Assembly (NCBI GenBank): GCA_036571765.1
Contig: BROE01000003.1
Coordinates: 11,436,223 to 11,500,222 of the forward strand
Source: Plecoglossus altivelis
Lineage: Eukaryota > Chordata > Actinopteri > Osmeriformes > Plecoglossidae
DNA: 64,000 bases
Reading direction: 5' to 3'
Position 1 is the stretch's first letter, and every line of letters starts with the position of its first letter. Below the pieces are notes generated by a model. It searched no databases. It was given only the letters and a program-made list of their open reading frames with translations, and had not been told where the DNA came from. A program made the translations under genes and the position numbers. Below are positions 23,145-35,908 of the stretch, piece by piece.

Positions 23145-26100
23145 CTGCCCCTGCATTTTGTCACAGTTTGTCACTAAGACTGTCCCCCCTCAAACAAATC
23201 TTCCAAAACCCGACTAAAATTGTAATGTAAATGGTGTATGAATTCTCTGTATATTTATTGTTGCCTTTATTTGCTTTCATTTTATTAATCTGTGCAATAC
23301 CTCATTCATTTAATCGGTAGAAAGTTGTCACACGTAGAGTGTCTCCATCTTCCCTGAGACCCCTCTGTTTATAGGATGCACTTAACACCGTTAAACGCAT
23401 GACACGGCGGTGTTATAAGCGGTCATAACTGCTCGGGTTAGACAACCGTTCATTCGATCACTTCTTCGCCAGACTAACTCTTCTCGTGACACCGCAGGGG
23501 CAGGCTGATTGACAAGCCATGCAGGAGACAGTCGACCAGGACAGCTCTGTGACGGACACCTCCTGTAGTGTGATATTCCCGGAAAAACTGTGTGCAATTC
23601 TCGATGGGATATATTTTTATTAGTGTGTTACTTTGAATGTCCCCCCCCCCCCCCCCCCCTCCCCCTCGTCCGTGAAGTAAGGGAAATGTACGTTAACAGG
23701 TGGACGGGATCCTATTGTGTTGTTATAGTTGGTTGATGCAAGATAACACTATTTTCTTACCCTACTTTTTTGTGTACCTTCGATTTTTCTTATTGAGATC
23801 ATAGCCTAGCAGTTATTTTTTCATGAGTAGTCCACCCTGCAGATAATGAATCCCAATGTGTAATCAAAGGTTGTATTCAAGGCTGTTACTTTTTTGCACA
23901 AATTGATTATTGAATCCACTACAATAGTTAGGCTTTGTGTTGTTTTTGTTCTGACCATAAGCTGGGAAAAGGAAGGCCTTCATATCTCATCTTGGTCTAC
24001 CTGAGCAAGTTATGCTAATTAACAACTGTCTTGGGCAGTTGTATCCAGTACTTTGAAGTGGTCAGAGTTGTGCGGGGCACTCGGTTAGAGCAATCCAGGA
24101 GTCTCTCTTTCGATTTCTAATAAATACTATCGAAAGTGGAATTCATCAAAACACACACTCCCACACACACACACACACACACACACATTCTTGCACACAA
24201 GTACATATGGGGACTTAATTGGGTTGTGTGCAGTTAGTCTTTGTTTCATGTTATTTTTCCCCTTTTTTAATATGTGGTTGCAATTCCCCCCCCCCCAACA
24301 TTTACCCCTTCTGTAGAAGTGCTGGGAGTTCCCTGGGGATCCTCTTTCCAGTCAGTGTTCCTACTAAGATTCTCATTTACAAATGCCCTTTCCTGTTTAA
24401 CTACAAACCATTACTTTTATGCAATGAGTCTGTGAATGCCACCTGTTGACAAAAATGGCAAATATTGAACCAAAATTGGCATTTGCAAGAATCGTCTTGA
24501 ACTGTTTTGGTTTGACTCCCACAAAATATGGACGAAGATGCCTTCCATCACATCGTATGTACAGGAGGAATGGGATGCTATTTTAACTAATTGTCTGTCT
24601 GAATTTTTACCATCCTTCATGGAAGCTATTGCTGCATTAAAAACCATGATACTGACATCAAACCTGTAAAAGGGGTTGAAAAAAGCAATGAAGATACTAA
24701 ATTGTATACTTAAATAAATGTTAATATTTACAGAGATCCTGTTGTGTGTTATATACATAGCCTGTCAACCACTCTTACAAAAAAATACTTACGTATTTCA
24801 TACATAACTCGTGTGTACCACCTGTTTAAACTAAGTTACTGAACACGATTCCAGTGCCCTATGGAAGTTGATTGTAATAGCTTCTGCTGATTCGTGTTCT
24901 ACGTACCCATGAAACCATGAAGGTGTTCCCTTGAGTAACTATTTAAAGGGGGCCTTCAAAGTTGGCAAAGCAGATCCATGCTGGAGCCTGGAGGGTCATT
25001 GTACACTGCCATCACTATGCTCCCTGACACTCCTACGCTCGGGGCCAGAGCAGGTACTCACACACACTCTAACAACGCAACACAGGATGTTCAACATGTC
25101 CTGATACCCATTCTGGCCTTCACCCTAGGTTTGGTGTACCCTTTAACAGGGGAATGTGGATGGAGCTGTACCTCGATGGCGAGACTGTCTCCGTTGGTTA
25201 CTGCCAGAGGCGGTGCGAGCATAACCACATCCATCATGACCAACACGAGTATTCTCAAAACACTTTTCTTATTTTAGGTCCCCCTAATTGGGTTTTCCAG
25301 CCTGAATCATTATTAATACATGACTTGTATGTTATACTCCTACACAACCTTTTTAATGCAGTTCATGTTCTGGAATGTTCAATTCAGGATGCTCGCTTTC
25401 AATGAATAGCAAATGCCTTGAACTAATTGAAATCTTAATTGTTCTTTGTTAAATTAGATTTGAGAGGGTGGCGATAATTTTCACATCCATAGATAATTAC
25501 ACTACACCGTGCAGTGCTACTTTGAGTGACACCCTAATAGAAATCCATTCTTTCATAACTTCTCCAGTAGAGAGTTATACATGACGTATGCTGTCAAAAT
25601 ATGTCATTTTCTGTTTCTGTTTCATCGTAGTCTCGGCTAAAAAAGAAAACGTAATTTTCCACAATTTATAATGGATGACAGTTCTCTGAAAGGATGTTCT
25701 CTAACGTAAGAGGGACGTTCAATGTGAGGCTCTCTAGTGAGAAGTGTGTTTGCTGTGAACAGCTGCAAAACAAAGTTAGGAATTAGGATCCTATCCAAGA
25801 CAGACACATAGCGGTAACACTGGATTAGAAGCCATTGGGTTACAGATAGTACTAACACTTTGTAATGTTGTTCCCAACCATTGCTGCTCTGAGCATGTAA
25901 GAACTGAGGTTTATCTTTAGGATCCTCGATGAGCCGCAATTACGCCAGTTTGTAGTTGCAAATACTGCAATGTAAGAGGGTCTTGTTTTGATAACGATTG
26001 ACACCAAGGTTCAGGTGTTCCTTGAAGCTGGCTCAATAACACAGCTGATTAACTTGGTTTAACCAACAGTGTGCTGTCATAACCACTACGTAACTGTTGT

Positions 26101-27541
26101 TACAGCGGTATTCTAAACTATTGTTTTATTTTCATTCAGTCATTTCAAGAAGTAACTCCAGATTGAAAAAAGACATTGAATATAGAATTGATCTGGCTCT
26201 GGCCCCATGGCTTTGCCCCCATTCTCTCATACAGTCCAACTGCAGCCTGGTTATTAAAGTAGCAAACTGTAGAGAAATCAGATGCAGTCCAATATCTTAT
26301 GGCCCTATGCACACCACATCATTTATTTACAAATTACACTGTAGATACAATCGTACTTTTGTATTATTGTGTCAATAACACTCAAATATTTAGTTTAAAA
26401 TGACATTGTTTGTTATGAATAGTAACTCATTATGTAAATTGGATTAATGCAAATACTTAGTGTAACAAAGGTCTCATATCACAAAAATAAATACAGTTTA
26501 ATGTTGGTGAGCAGTTGTGCAAAATTGTTTCTTGTATTGAGAAAAACCGTCCTTTGCTTTGTCCGAGAGCACCATCGATCCAGTCAATTAGAGACATTCT
26601 CACTTCTGGACAGACACCTATTGGGGAGACAGATGTTATTGTGTAATTCACCGATCGACAAGTAAACAAGGACAGATACCATTTTGTCGTCTGAGGATGG
26701 GCCGGTGGATATTTTGGGATTGAGAAACCTCGAGAGAACGAGTGAAAGAGCAAGGCATCTGGCATGGTGAGAGACTGCTGGCATACCAGCAGTTGTTCTT
26801 AAGCAGTGATAATTTTGGTGGAGGTCAGTTTTAGTGCACACATACGTTGCTGGGAGACCTACATGCTTGACCAGTTATTCATATGTTTTTTTTCCCCCCA
26901 TCGTGCAGAGCAAGCGCCTGCTGCTACCCTCAGTCATCTCATTTGCAGTTGGGATGATAGTTAGGATTTATATACACACATAATCATATACGCACATTGA
27001 TGTGGCATATATGTAACAAGTGAATGGTTCGCAATATAAAAGGATATGTTCATGCGTAGTGTGTGTACTGTATAAATGCCCTATTAAATTGTGAAACATT
27101 TGCCGATAACATGGATTAAGCTGATAGAGGTTAGTGAGGCACTACTGCATTTGTTTTGTAACTGCACTGCTGACTGCCTCCTGGGGTATCTACCCTACGG
27201 TTTGTTTGTTAGGTTGCTGTGATATAATTCTCGTGCACATCCGCGCTCCAAGCCGTTTGTCATATCAGTCAGGGGTCAAAATGTCCATCTATAAATAACT
27301 TCTCTAAGTGGGAAGAATTCACTGGGTTGTGAGGGCTGTCATCCAATGATAGCACTGTTTCCACATAGCAGCTTTAATTACTTTTAGAAGTGTTTTATAC
27401 TGAACCTATCTATGTTTAAATACAGTGCAGACTGACACCACTTAATTTACAGTCCTCAAGCCTTTGCTTGCCTATTTGCAGTTCTACAAAAAAAAGTGTT
27501 GACAAAAAAAAAAAAACAGTTTTGCCTTCAAATTGATTGAT
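23145..27541. other. wasl 3' UTR and wasl-lmod2 intergenic region
   Basis: wasl and lmod2 are convergent here. The left part should be wasl 3' UTR, with AATAAA at 24119-24124 and 24713-24718. A C homopolymer of about 19 bases lies near 23641 and a CA repeat at about 24154-24187. The remainder up to 27541 holds no ORF I recognise. The true last exon or 3' UTR of lmod2 may also lie at its right edge. Confidence 0.5.
23641..23668. repeat. Poly-C tract in the wasl 3' UTR region
   Basis: Nineteen cytosines run nearly unbroken, then continue as CCCCCTCG. In an mRNA this could bind poly(C)-binding proteins, but no function can be read from sequence alone. Homopolymer length here is prone to sequencing error. 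Confidence 0.85.
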
Positions 27542-29600
27542 TTACGCTATGCTTACTCTTTTGAGAGATCGTATGCTGCTCCCACGAATGGCCTCCATGA
27601 GGTCATCTCTGCCAGACCTCTGGGGTGCCAGGGGACAGCAAGGGTCATCTTTCCTCTTCCGAACTGAAGGCTTCAGGGAATTCCTTAACTCCCTCAGTAT
27701 GTCGGCGCTCTCCTTTTCGTTGGAGCCATTTTTGCCCTTTTTGGATTTGGATTTCTTTGGACCCAGCTGACCTTTCACCCCATTGGAACTTTCTTGCTGT
27801 TTTATCATATCTGCAATCTTCCTGGTCGGCTTATTTTTAGTTAAGAGGGATGGGGGAAGGGGAGGCGGAGGGGGGACCTTGTTGGAGGTTAGGTGGTTAT
27901 GTGTCAATTTTTGAGGGCACTCATCTGATGTCTGGTTCAACCTGTTTTTAGGTTTGGAGCCGGACACTTGGCCTGTAGGATTGGCAACTGCTTCTTTTGT
28001 GACGGGCAAGTCCAAACCGCTTTGTTCTCTTTGCTGTTGCAGTCTCCTTTGCCTCTGTCTGTCCTGGTTGCGGGTCAGGATGCTGGTAGCCGTCATCCTT
28101 GGGCCAGGCAAGTCAAACTGGTAGCCCAACTTCAGCAAAGTGGTGTTGTCTCTCAAGAGCTGTACCATCTCCATCTCTACCTGCCCCCCGCAGATGTGCC
28201 TCTGGTTGTGGAAGCGTAGCTCGACAAGAGTCCTGTTGTGTTGGAGAGATGCCAACAGGGCCAAGATGCCCCGGCCGGATATAAAGTTTGACTCGACGTT
28301 GAGGTTGGTGATGGAGTGGTTTTCTTGCAGCATCTTAGAGATGGCGAAGGCCACACGGTCGTCGGCGTGGGTGTTTGCAAGGCTGAAGATCTGAACGTGC
28401 CTGTTGGCGCTCAGGGCTTCCGCAAAGCGCAGCAAGGTCTCTTGAGAGATGTCTTCGATGTTGTTGAGATTGAGCTCCATCATGGTGGGATCATCGTGAA
28501 GGATCTGTTCCAGTGCTTCGTCAATCACAATGGGGTTCCCGCTCAGTCTGTCTGAGGTTGCATTCTGGTTGAGTTCTGTAGTTTCTGTCCTCAAGTCTTT
28601 CTTGCAAAGTCCTTTCTCTGGATTCCTGGATGGGACGTTGGCATTGGTACCACATCTATCTGATGTTGTAAAGGGCTCCTTTTTGCACTTGTCTTTCTTC
28701 TCTTCATCCCTTTCCTCATCTTTGCCACCCCCTCCATCAGTTAGGCTTTTGTTTTTCTCTTCCCTGTCCTTGGGCCCAGTGATGTTGCTGTCACTCTCTG
28801 TTTCCCTTTCACTCTTGTCTGAGGATTCCTCCCCCTCCTCGCTTTCCTGCATTCACAGGGTGAAAAATGTGCTTGTGCCTTCACTTTCACAGAAACTGAT
28901 CTTCATAATGAGGAATACCTCAACAACTCTGTGCTCACAAAATATCCATAGAGATGGTATTTCTCTGACATTTTTCAAATACTTTTTTATTTTATTTACC
29001 CATAGACAAGAATTTGTAGTTAGTGCTATTCATCTTGTGAAGTAGATTTTTTTACTGTACTATGTGAAACAGTGAGATTTACAAATATATTTTGTTAGTG
29101 GTTTACATTTTTTGTGTCAGATTATTTCTGATTTAAGTGTCAAGTCAAATGGTTTACTCTTTCAGACATTTTGTCTGTTTTACCATATAATTTTATAAAA
29201 TCACTTGATAACTGTTTTAAGATCCCTGATATAGACACATAAATACAAGCGCACAACTTGTATTTAAGAACTATAATATTCATTCTTGTTAATTCCTGTT
29301 CACATAATCCTCGTCTACCCTTACCTGTTGAGCACTTGATTCTAAATTCCCATCATCCAACAGCTTCAGAGTCTCATCCTCAAAGTATTTCAGTAGTGCC
29401 ACCCTACTGAAGGTGCCTATTGGAGTCTTGGCCGTCTGGTCTTTCTGTCTCAGTCCAATGGGGACGTTGTCGTCTGGGTCAATGTCTGCCAATTCGCTCT
29501 CCAGTTCCTGGAGTTCCTCAGAAGTCAAGGTGGCCAGCAGTTCTTCTTCATCCACCTCTTCGTATTTTCCCAACTCCTTGTGGTACCCAAAGGTACTCAT
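27542..29600 (-). CDS. lmod2: Leiomodin-2, striated-muscle actin nucleator (2 coding exons, end uncertain)
   Basis: Leiomodin-2 nucleates actin and sets thin-filament length in the sarcomere. Exon 1 is 29600-29325 (92 codons, starting MSTFGYHKELGKYEEVDEE). Exon 2 runs from 28846 to a TAA ending at 27542, giving about 526 aa. Exon 1 carries the tropomodulin-type N-terminal tropomyosin/actin region (LLATLTSEELQELE ... GLRQKDQTAKTPIGTF). Exon 2 starts with a charged acidic segment. It continues through the leucine-rich repeat domain (VNVESNFISGRG-type; here NLNVESNFISGRGILALLA), a short PPPPPLPPS run and a C-terminal WH2 (DDLMEAIRGSSIRSLKRV). The next codons contain a good donor (AAAAGA|GTAAGC, exon end 27556). 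The literal ending VSIA may therefore be intron read-through, and a short third exon may exist downstream. An ATG at 29723 lies upstream in frame but is poorly supported. wasl on one side and asb15 on the other match mammalian order. Confidence 0.92.
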
Positions 29601-31675
29601 GGTCGACTGTTGGAGTCTTCCACCCGCTTGATTGAAGCCTGAATTGGAGTTTTTTAAGTGTGGGACCAGGGAGCTGATACAGTTTGAGTGGTTTGGAAAG
29701 AGACAGCAAGAGCTCTTATGCATCTAATCTTCATAGCTTCCAGAGGAGCCTTTAAGGGAGGGGGGATGAAGGCCGGGGGGCAGCAAAGTGCCGTCCAGTG
29801 ACGTTCTAGTCTTTTTTTAGGGTGAGGGGGTCAATTAGAGGTTTACAGGAGGAATGTGTGCCCACTTAGTGTTCATTGGGAGACCTGTGGCGAGCTTGTG
29901 CTCACCAAGAAATAAGCCAAACAAAGCCTAGGGGACACATCAAAGATGGAGCTTGATAATGTTACATAATGTCAGGACATACTGCATAGGGTTCATCATG
30001 CTGCTATGTACTGTAAACACTCATTTTCCCAGTGGGAAAAAGATGTTTGAGTATAGTGTTCGGTACAGGGAGATCATGTATTAAGACAGCTCACTCGTGT
30101 CTTGTGTGCTACACAAGTACAACAATGTTGATAAAAAACAAAAACAAATGAGAAACAGGAGAATAAATGGGTGTTTTGAAGCGTTATCTAATGGCGCTGT
30201 GGAGATTGTTGCTATGTTGACGAGACAACGAGGAACACCATTGTTTTGCTGTATCATGGTGTTATTTATTTTTACATGATCTTTTAAAATGAAGGGTTAT
30301 CTCAAATCAGTTGCCTCACGCACATGCTGGTTGACCAGTTTGATGAGCTTGAAAAACCAGCTTTGCCAACTCTGAGAGACAGGACATGTTAAATGAATCT
30401 GTCTTCTGTGGGCTGTACCAGATGGGAAGATGTGTTTTGAGAGATAAGCTGATTCGACGACTGGTCATTCAAGACATGTGAACAAGTTTTAAATTTCGCT
30501 GTCCAAAAGGTTTGGGCTAACTTTGTCATATTGGGTGATATCATTGCTCTCTGGTGGAAGTCTGAGGGACTGTCTTGGCACCTAGTCTATCTATATAGTC
30601 TATCTGACAATAAATGATGGGGTTTACATGTTTTTATATGCTGTTATTGCTTTATTATATTCAATCAAATGTTACATTTTAAGAGACTGTTTTTCACCAA
30701 AACAGTGTCTGAATTTATAGATAAAGAATTTATATTCAGTGTCACAACTCATATATGAGGTTGGTTGACTAAAGTCAGACATCTTCCATTGACAGCTGAT
30801 GGCATGTTTGTTGTTGATGCAGGCCATAAGGTTATTTTTATAAAGATGACCTACTTTCATTATCTGTCTTTAGGAATGCAGGTCAAGCCACTAGACTGAA
30901 GTGCTGTGGAGGTCCACAGTACTCACATGGTAGTAGTCAGTGTTGAAATCAATTTGTTGGCATGTTTCATTGGGGAGCATTGGAATAACAGTTGTTAAAG
31001 GGAAGGTTAACAGTAATATTGTTTGCGTATAGAGAAACCTTATGTTACCCTAACCCTAGGTTTAGTAAAACATGACAACATGTATTCTCTTTCCATTTTG
31101 ATAATATTTAAAATGTTTTATTAGAAGGCTCATCTGTAAAAGGTTCTTAGGTCTCAATGCCAATACACAGAATAAATGTTAAATGGAGCATGGAATTTAT
31201 TGGAGCAAGTCTACAGTAGATAATGTCCTTTTCAGTGGAAAAATATGCCAGGTTGTCCCCTCCAACATTTGACCTGAACCAAGCACTATACCAGCTGATT
31301 TCACTAGTTGGAGCAACTCACTGTTGAAATCAGCTGGTGAAGTGCTTGGTTGATACAAAAACCTGCACCCTCCTGGCCCTCGATGGCACATGCTTCACCA
31401 ACACTGGTTAAGAAATTAGGCCTTAAAAGACCTTTTAATATTCCTTAATATCTAAAACATGGAAATTAACCATGCGACTTGTCCATCATTTGAAAAGCAG
31501 ACTAGATACATCTCAGTTACTAATCACAAGCTGTCAAGCATGACATACATTATTTTATCATATCCTCGCTCCATTATGCATTACAGTGGTGGATCTACAT
31601 GTTAACGGACAGTGACAGGTAATATCAGCCAAAAACATGAAATAGCTTCCATTTAGTGTGCTATGTATTGGATTT
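29601..31675. other. lmod2 upstream region and lmod2-asb15 intergenic
   Basis: This region holds the lmod2 5' UTR and promoter (just above 29600), the 3' UTR of the first asb15 copy (just below 31676) and a foldback repeat near 31.3 kb. On the minus strand AATAAA reads at 31197-31202, about 475 bases past the asb15 stop. No further coding exon was seen. Confidence 0.5.
31233..31415. mobile_element. Foldback (MITE-like) element downstream of asb15 copy A
   Basis: The arms ACCAAGCACT-AT-ACCAGCTGATTTCA (starting near 31278) and TGAAATCAGCTGGT-GA-AGTGCTTGGT are reverse complements with 2 mismatches in 26, around a loop of about 21 bases. Outer flanks (CCAGGTTGTCCCCTCC and CCCTCCTGGCCCTCG) look like weaker inverted ends. 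This resembles fish hAT-type MITEs. The outer limits and any target duplication are uncertain. Confidence 0.55.
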
Positions 31676-34600
31676 TCAGTTTTCCATACAGATAATCTTT
31701 CCACATAAGTCTTGCTCCTTGTACAGGATGTAGTCTCTCAGTCTAGGTGGGAAGGGACCAGAGGCCATGATGTTGGGGTCAGCCAGTTTCGTTGGGGTTA
31801 TCTGCTTCCTGATGATTAATCGGCACAGGTGTGACAAAGAACGAGGGCTCCCTATTGGTCAGAGGTATTTTTCAAGAAAAGGATTGGGGTAAGTTAAAAA
31901 CAGAAAATAAACAACGCTCACAAACATGATAGATCATTGTATTTCTCACCCAATATGTTGCATATCTCAGGCCACTCTTTGTGGTTAGCCAAGATCTGTT
32001 TCAGTTTACCACAAAGTGGCGCGAGACAAACATAGTCTAGAAGGATCCACACTGCCCTGCCAGCTAGGTGCACCAGCCAGGAAACACTGATGAAATCACA
32101 GAGCTAGATGACAATAGAGATGACAACAGAGTCATGTGAGACCAGAGTCGTAAATGTCAGTCAAACACAGTGGCAGTGAGACATGAGGTCAGATGTTTTG
32201 AACCTTTTGTTGCATTTTTTTGTTTGACTCTTTTTATTAACAGTACATATACATTGTATGATAACACTTGCAAGCCAAAACTGTGTTGTTGAAGCTTTCA
32301 GACCAAAGGTCAACCAACAGCACCTCACGTGACCTCACACTCCCATGGCAACCAGGAACTTACAGGAACTTTTTTGTCTCTATGCTCAGACTCCTGGACG
32401 TTGTCCAGGTCATCTCCATGGTTACATCTGAAACACATCTCTGCGTCGTAGCCATTGTTGAGCAGGAGACGCATCATCATCTCGTCCCTCAGGCAGTACT
32501 GCAGGGCGGTGGGAAACACGGTGTCACTGACCACCCTGAAGTAGCAGTTGACGTCCGCATGGTTGGCCAGGAGAAGTTTCACTATCTCATACCGCCCTGC
32601 TCTGACAGCCACCAGGAGGCAGCGTAGGGGATCCAGGTCAGATTTGGCTCCTTTGTTGAGCAGCATTTTGGTGCAAGTCACGTCTCCATTGGAAACCGCA
32701 AAGTACAAAGCGGTTCTTCTCATATCTCCGTAATTTTCAGAAATGTGAGATTCGAGGACGGCATTGACATCGAAACCCTTCTCCACCAGTAGTTCCAGAC
32801 ACTGAACATGGCCTCCGTCTGATGCAGAGTGAACAGGGCTTTGTCCTGACAACCTAATGGCTCTTCGTGTTGTTTTAGAGATTAGGATTCTCAGTGCCCT
32901 AATGGAGAACATGTTTAGTTCTCAACAAAAGATCTTAGTTAGAGATGATACCATTTCAATTCCCCTTTTTCAATTGTTCACCTCACAGCCTAGACTCTAA
33001 AGGCCCCAAAAATGTCTACCTTTACTTATACATTTGAAATTCAAAATTCAACATTTTAGGAAGATGATTAAAATAAACATAAACAGCTTCCTGACATTTA
33101 CTACACTGGGCCTCCTTCACTTCTATCGAGTTGCTTTTGTTGAGTTTAGATGATCTCAAGCCATATGGCGGGTTTGAAAACACAGTCTGTAGTGAAGCTA
33201 ATTGAAAAAGAAAACATGCTAAAGGTTTAAAATGTTGAACTGCTCCTTTAATGAATTACAATACTGATTAGGCAATATACTCACAGGTAATGTCCTTCAT
33301 AGGCTGCTCGGTGAATAGGTAACTGTGAGCATAGACTAGGGATGTTGGGATTGGCTCCATGCTGTAGCAGGAGGTCTATACAGTCTGGATTCCCAGATCC
33401 AGCAGCGTCGTACAGAACACTGTCTCCATTGGGGGCCTGCGCGTTCACATCACCTCCTTCATGTGTGGCGGGAAAACACAACTTTTAATAGACTCGGACC
33501 GAAAAAGAATATGGATTAATTGGTAGGCTTAACTGCGGAAACATGTAAATGTAAAACATTTGTTAAATGATAATGAGCACTCACCATGTTTAATAAGGAG
33601 TTCGAGAACCTCCGCGTGGGCGTACTCTGCTGCGATCCCTAGTGGAGTCACTCCGTGTTGGTCTGTTTCGTTGACCTTGCCTCCATGGTCTAATAGCAGC
33701 TCCATAATTTCAGTGCAACCCACCATGGCTGCCTCATGAGTAGCCGTCCACTTCTTCTGACACACCTGCTCCACCCGTGCTCCTCTTGTAATTAACGCAT
33801 GAGCCATTTCGTATGATCCTGATCTAACAGCTGCATGGTTGAAATTATATGAAATATGATGATGATGATTATATTATGAATATTATTATGAATATTATAT
33901 CATTGCTAACACAGATAGTGAAGCCTATCATGTTTTTTATACATCAGGTCACACTACTATGGACTGCCTCAAGAGTCAGCTTTTCAAAAATTAAAAGATA
34001 ATTAGTCAAGTCGCCTAGCTTTGAGTGGACAAATAGCCTACTGCTATGATACACACCTAATACTAATGGCGACTCATTCTTGGTGTCGGTGTTGTTCGGA
34101 CACGCTCCATGTTCTACAATCATTTTCACATTCTCGACTAGACCGGCTTTTACAGCTAGCGTTAACAATGTATCCCCTTCCATCGTCCTCTTCTCCAGTG
34201 TTAGCCTGCAAGAAGCTGGCAGATGCAAAGTCACACAGATTGATAACATTTCAAATGATTTCTTATGGAAACATCCTCGTATCTTTCCTACGTCAAAACA
34301 TACAAATACCTATGATGAGACATAGTAACTTTTTTAGTTTAGTCTTGCATTGGTCAATTGAAATAGGTCATGTTTAATTTGGCAATCAGAGGACCAGCCT
34401 TCACTTGATATGAAGTTCCTAAATAGTTTAGCGTCCATCTTTGTTTGTAGGTTTTTTAAGGTGAGCCCAGCCTATGTGTAACTCATGTGAAATGGACCTC
34501 GTGTTTTTCGGTACTCTTACCAAACAAAACAATCTCCAGCACTTGGACCACTGGTTGGACAGCTGCCTTATGTAGAGGGAACCAGCCTCGGTCATCTGTT

Positions 34601-35405
34601 TCTCCAAAGCCAGCTGGGAATTCTGATTGCTCATGTAGAGCTAAAATATCACCTGGGATGAAAACGGGCCCAATAATATAATTAGGCCATTTTCCAACTG
34701 CGAAAGGGTGGTCCACAGGTGTCACTTATTATATAATATGTATTCACTTTTGTGATATATGGCACCAATCTGAAATTGGTAAAAACTGGTACCAAACGGA
34801 ACCAAATGTAAATTGGTTTTTACCACAGAGCACCATGGTTATATAGTTTTTATGTTTAGATTTTTGGTGAAATTGCTCAAATATGTATAATTTTAATGTA
34901 TGGTATTAAGACAAAACTTTATGTGTGTATAAACTGTCAACGTTTGAAGTTAATACTTCAAAATAAATGTCAAAAACATACTTGAAGATGCAAGAATAAT
35001 AATACTGGATTATACACTCTGGTTCTTTAATTTGACAGTTTAGAGCTTTTGCCCATAAGGCAAGTAGTCCATACTGTAATGGTGCCTCGTTTCCATGTAT
35101 GCACCAATAGGACAATGTATGGAGACAACTTATAATATGAGATCTATGATAATGGATTTACCTTGCTCAATGGCCTTCATGATCTTCAGATACCCATTGC
35201 TTGAATTCAAGTATGGGGCAGAGTGAAATATTATTATCATGAATAGCCCAAATAAAGTTCTTCTCAGATTATTTGCAACGTTTTTGTTCCACTCATTTTA
35301 CCTCGCTAATGTTGACAGATATTCTTTCTGATAAGATTCCTGAATGCTCAACTGGATAGAATAGTGTAGAACCTGGTCTTCATCCGTGTTATCAGTAGAA
35401 TCCAT
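31676..35405 (-). CDS. asb15: Ankyrin repeat and SOCS box protein 15, tandem copy A (9 coding exons)
   Basis: This is a muscle-enriched substrate-recognition subunit of Cullin-5/Elongin BC ubiquitin ligases. Minus-strand exons: 35405-35302, 35262-35162, 34652-34521, 34215-34057, 33830-33585, 33456-33285, 32898-32364, 32103-31950 and 31851-31676. They join in phase to about 592 aa (human ASB15 is 588). It starts MDSTDNTDEDQ with a ubiquitin-interacting-like LSIQES segment. About ten ankyrin repeats follow (motifs such as GVTPLGIAAEYAHAEVLELL, LPIHRAAYEGHY and TALYFAVSNGDV), then a linker (HLAGRAVWILLDYV). A SOCS box (LSHLCRLIIRK, about residue 535 on) ends at YKEQDLCGKIICMEN. Exon 2 is weakly conserved and its acceptor is ambiguous (AG-AAG-A), so three residues there are uncertain. 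Five exon lengths are identical to copy B (132, 246, 172 and 154 nt, with matching phases throughout). Its stop is intact and no frameshift is seen, so it looks functional. Confidence 0.93.
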
Positions 35406-35719
35406 TTCTTAAGAGTAAATATGAAGTAGGAGAATGATTGGGATGCACGTGACACACTAAAATCTTTGCTTTGAACATTGTACCGTAGCCTTTGCGATAT
35501 AATGTAAATAGCTTTGGCACCCAACAGAAACATCCATTTATGTCTTACTTGAATGGTTTGCAGAAAGTGTCAGTGATGTCAACTTGTGGCTTTGAATCTC
35601 TGAGAAATATCATTCATTTAAAGTCATGCATGGCACACGGCTACACCGAACAGTCAGACTGTAGGGATATGATCATGGCTGAACCAAACAACCCCTCTGC
35701 TACTGACACTACACATACA

Positions 35720-35748
35720 CACGTGCTATTTTTAGCTCTCACCTGCTG
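35720..35748 (-). promoter_or_regulatory. Candidate muscle control module: E-box, MEF2 site, E-box
   Basis: Within 29 bases lie CACGTG (35720-35725), CTATTTTTAG (35726-35735), which fits the MEF2 consensus YTAWWWWTAR exactly, and CACCTG (35740-35745), a MyoD-type E-box. They sit about 320 bases upstream of the copy A start. On the minus strand CAGCAG|GTGAGA at about 35746 could also be the donor of a noncoding first exon. Motif matches are observed; function is inferred. Confidence 0.5.
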
Positions 35749-35908
35749 TGGTTATAACTGTGTATTTAGCATGCAGACCATACCATAACATTCAAGCAGT
35801 GTGTAGTCGTGTATGCTATATTTTCCACTTCTAATGACGAAGGTAATTACAGAAAGATTTTTATGCATATTTATTCCATTAGTGTGGTAAATTAGAGCTA
35901 TAATGTTT

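Noticed and set aside
23971..24010. Candidate lmod2 last exon beginning GTAGACCAAG on the minus strand
   Set aside because: It has an acceptor-like CTCAG and reads VDQDEI then stop, but it lies in the wasl 3' UTR more than 3 kb away and shows no clear homology.
32268..32627. Plus-strand ORFs repeated at 32268 and 36817 with similar sequence
   Set aside because: Both are antisense to the near-identical asb15 exon 7 tract. Their similarity reflects the paralogous exons, not a new gene pair.
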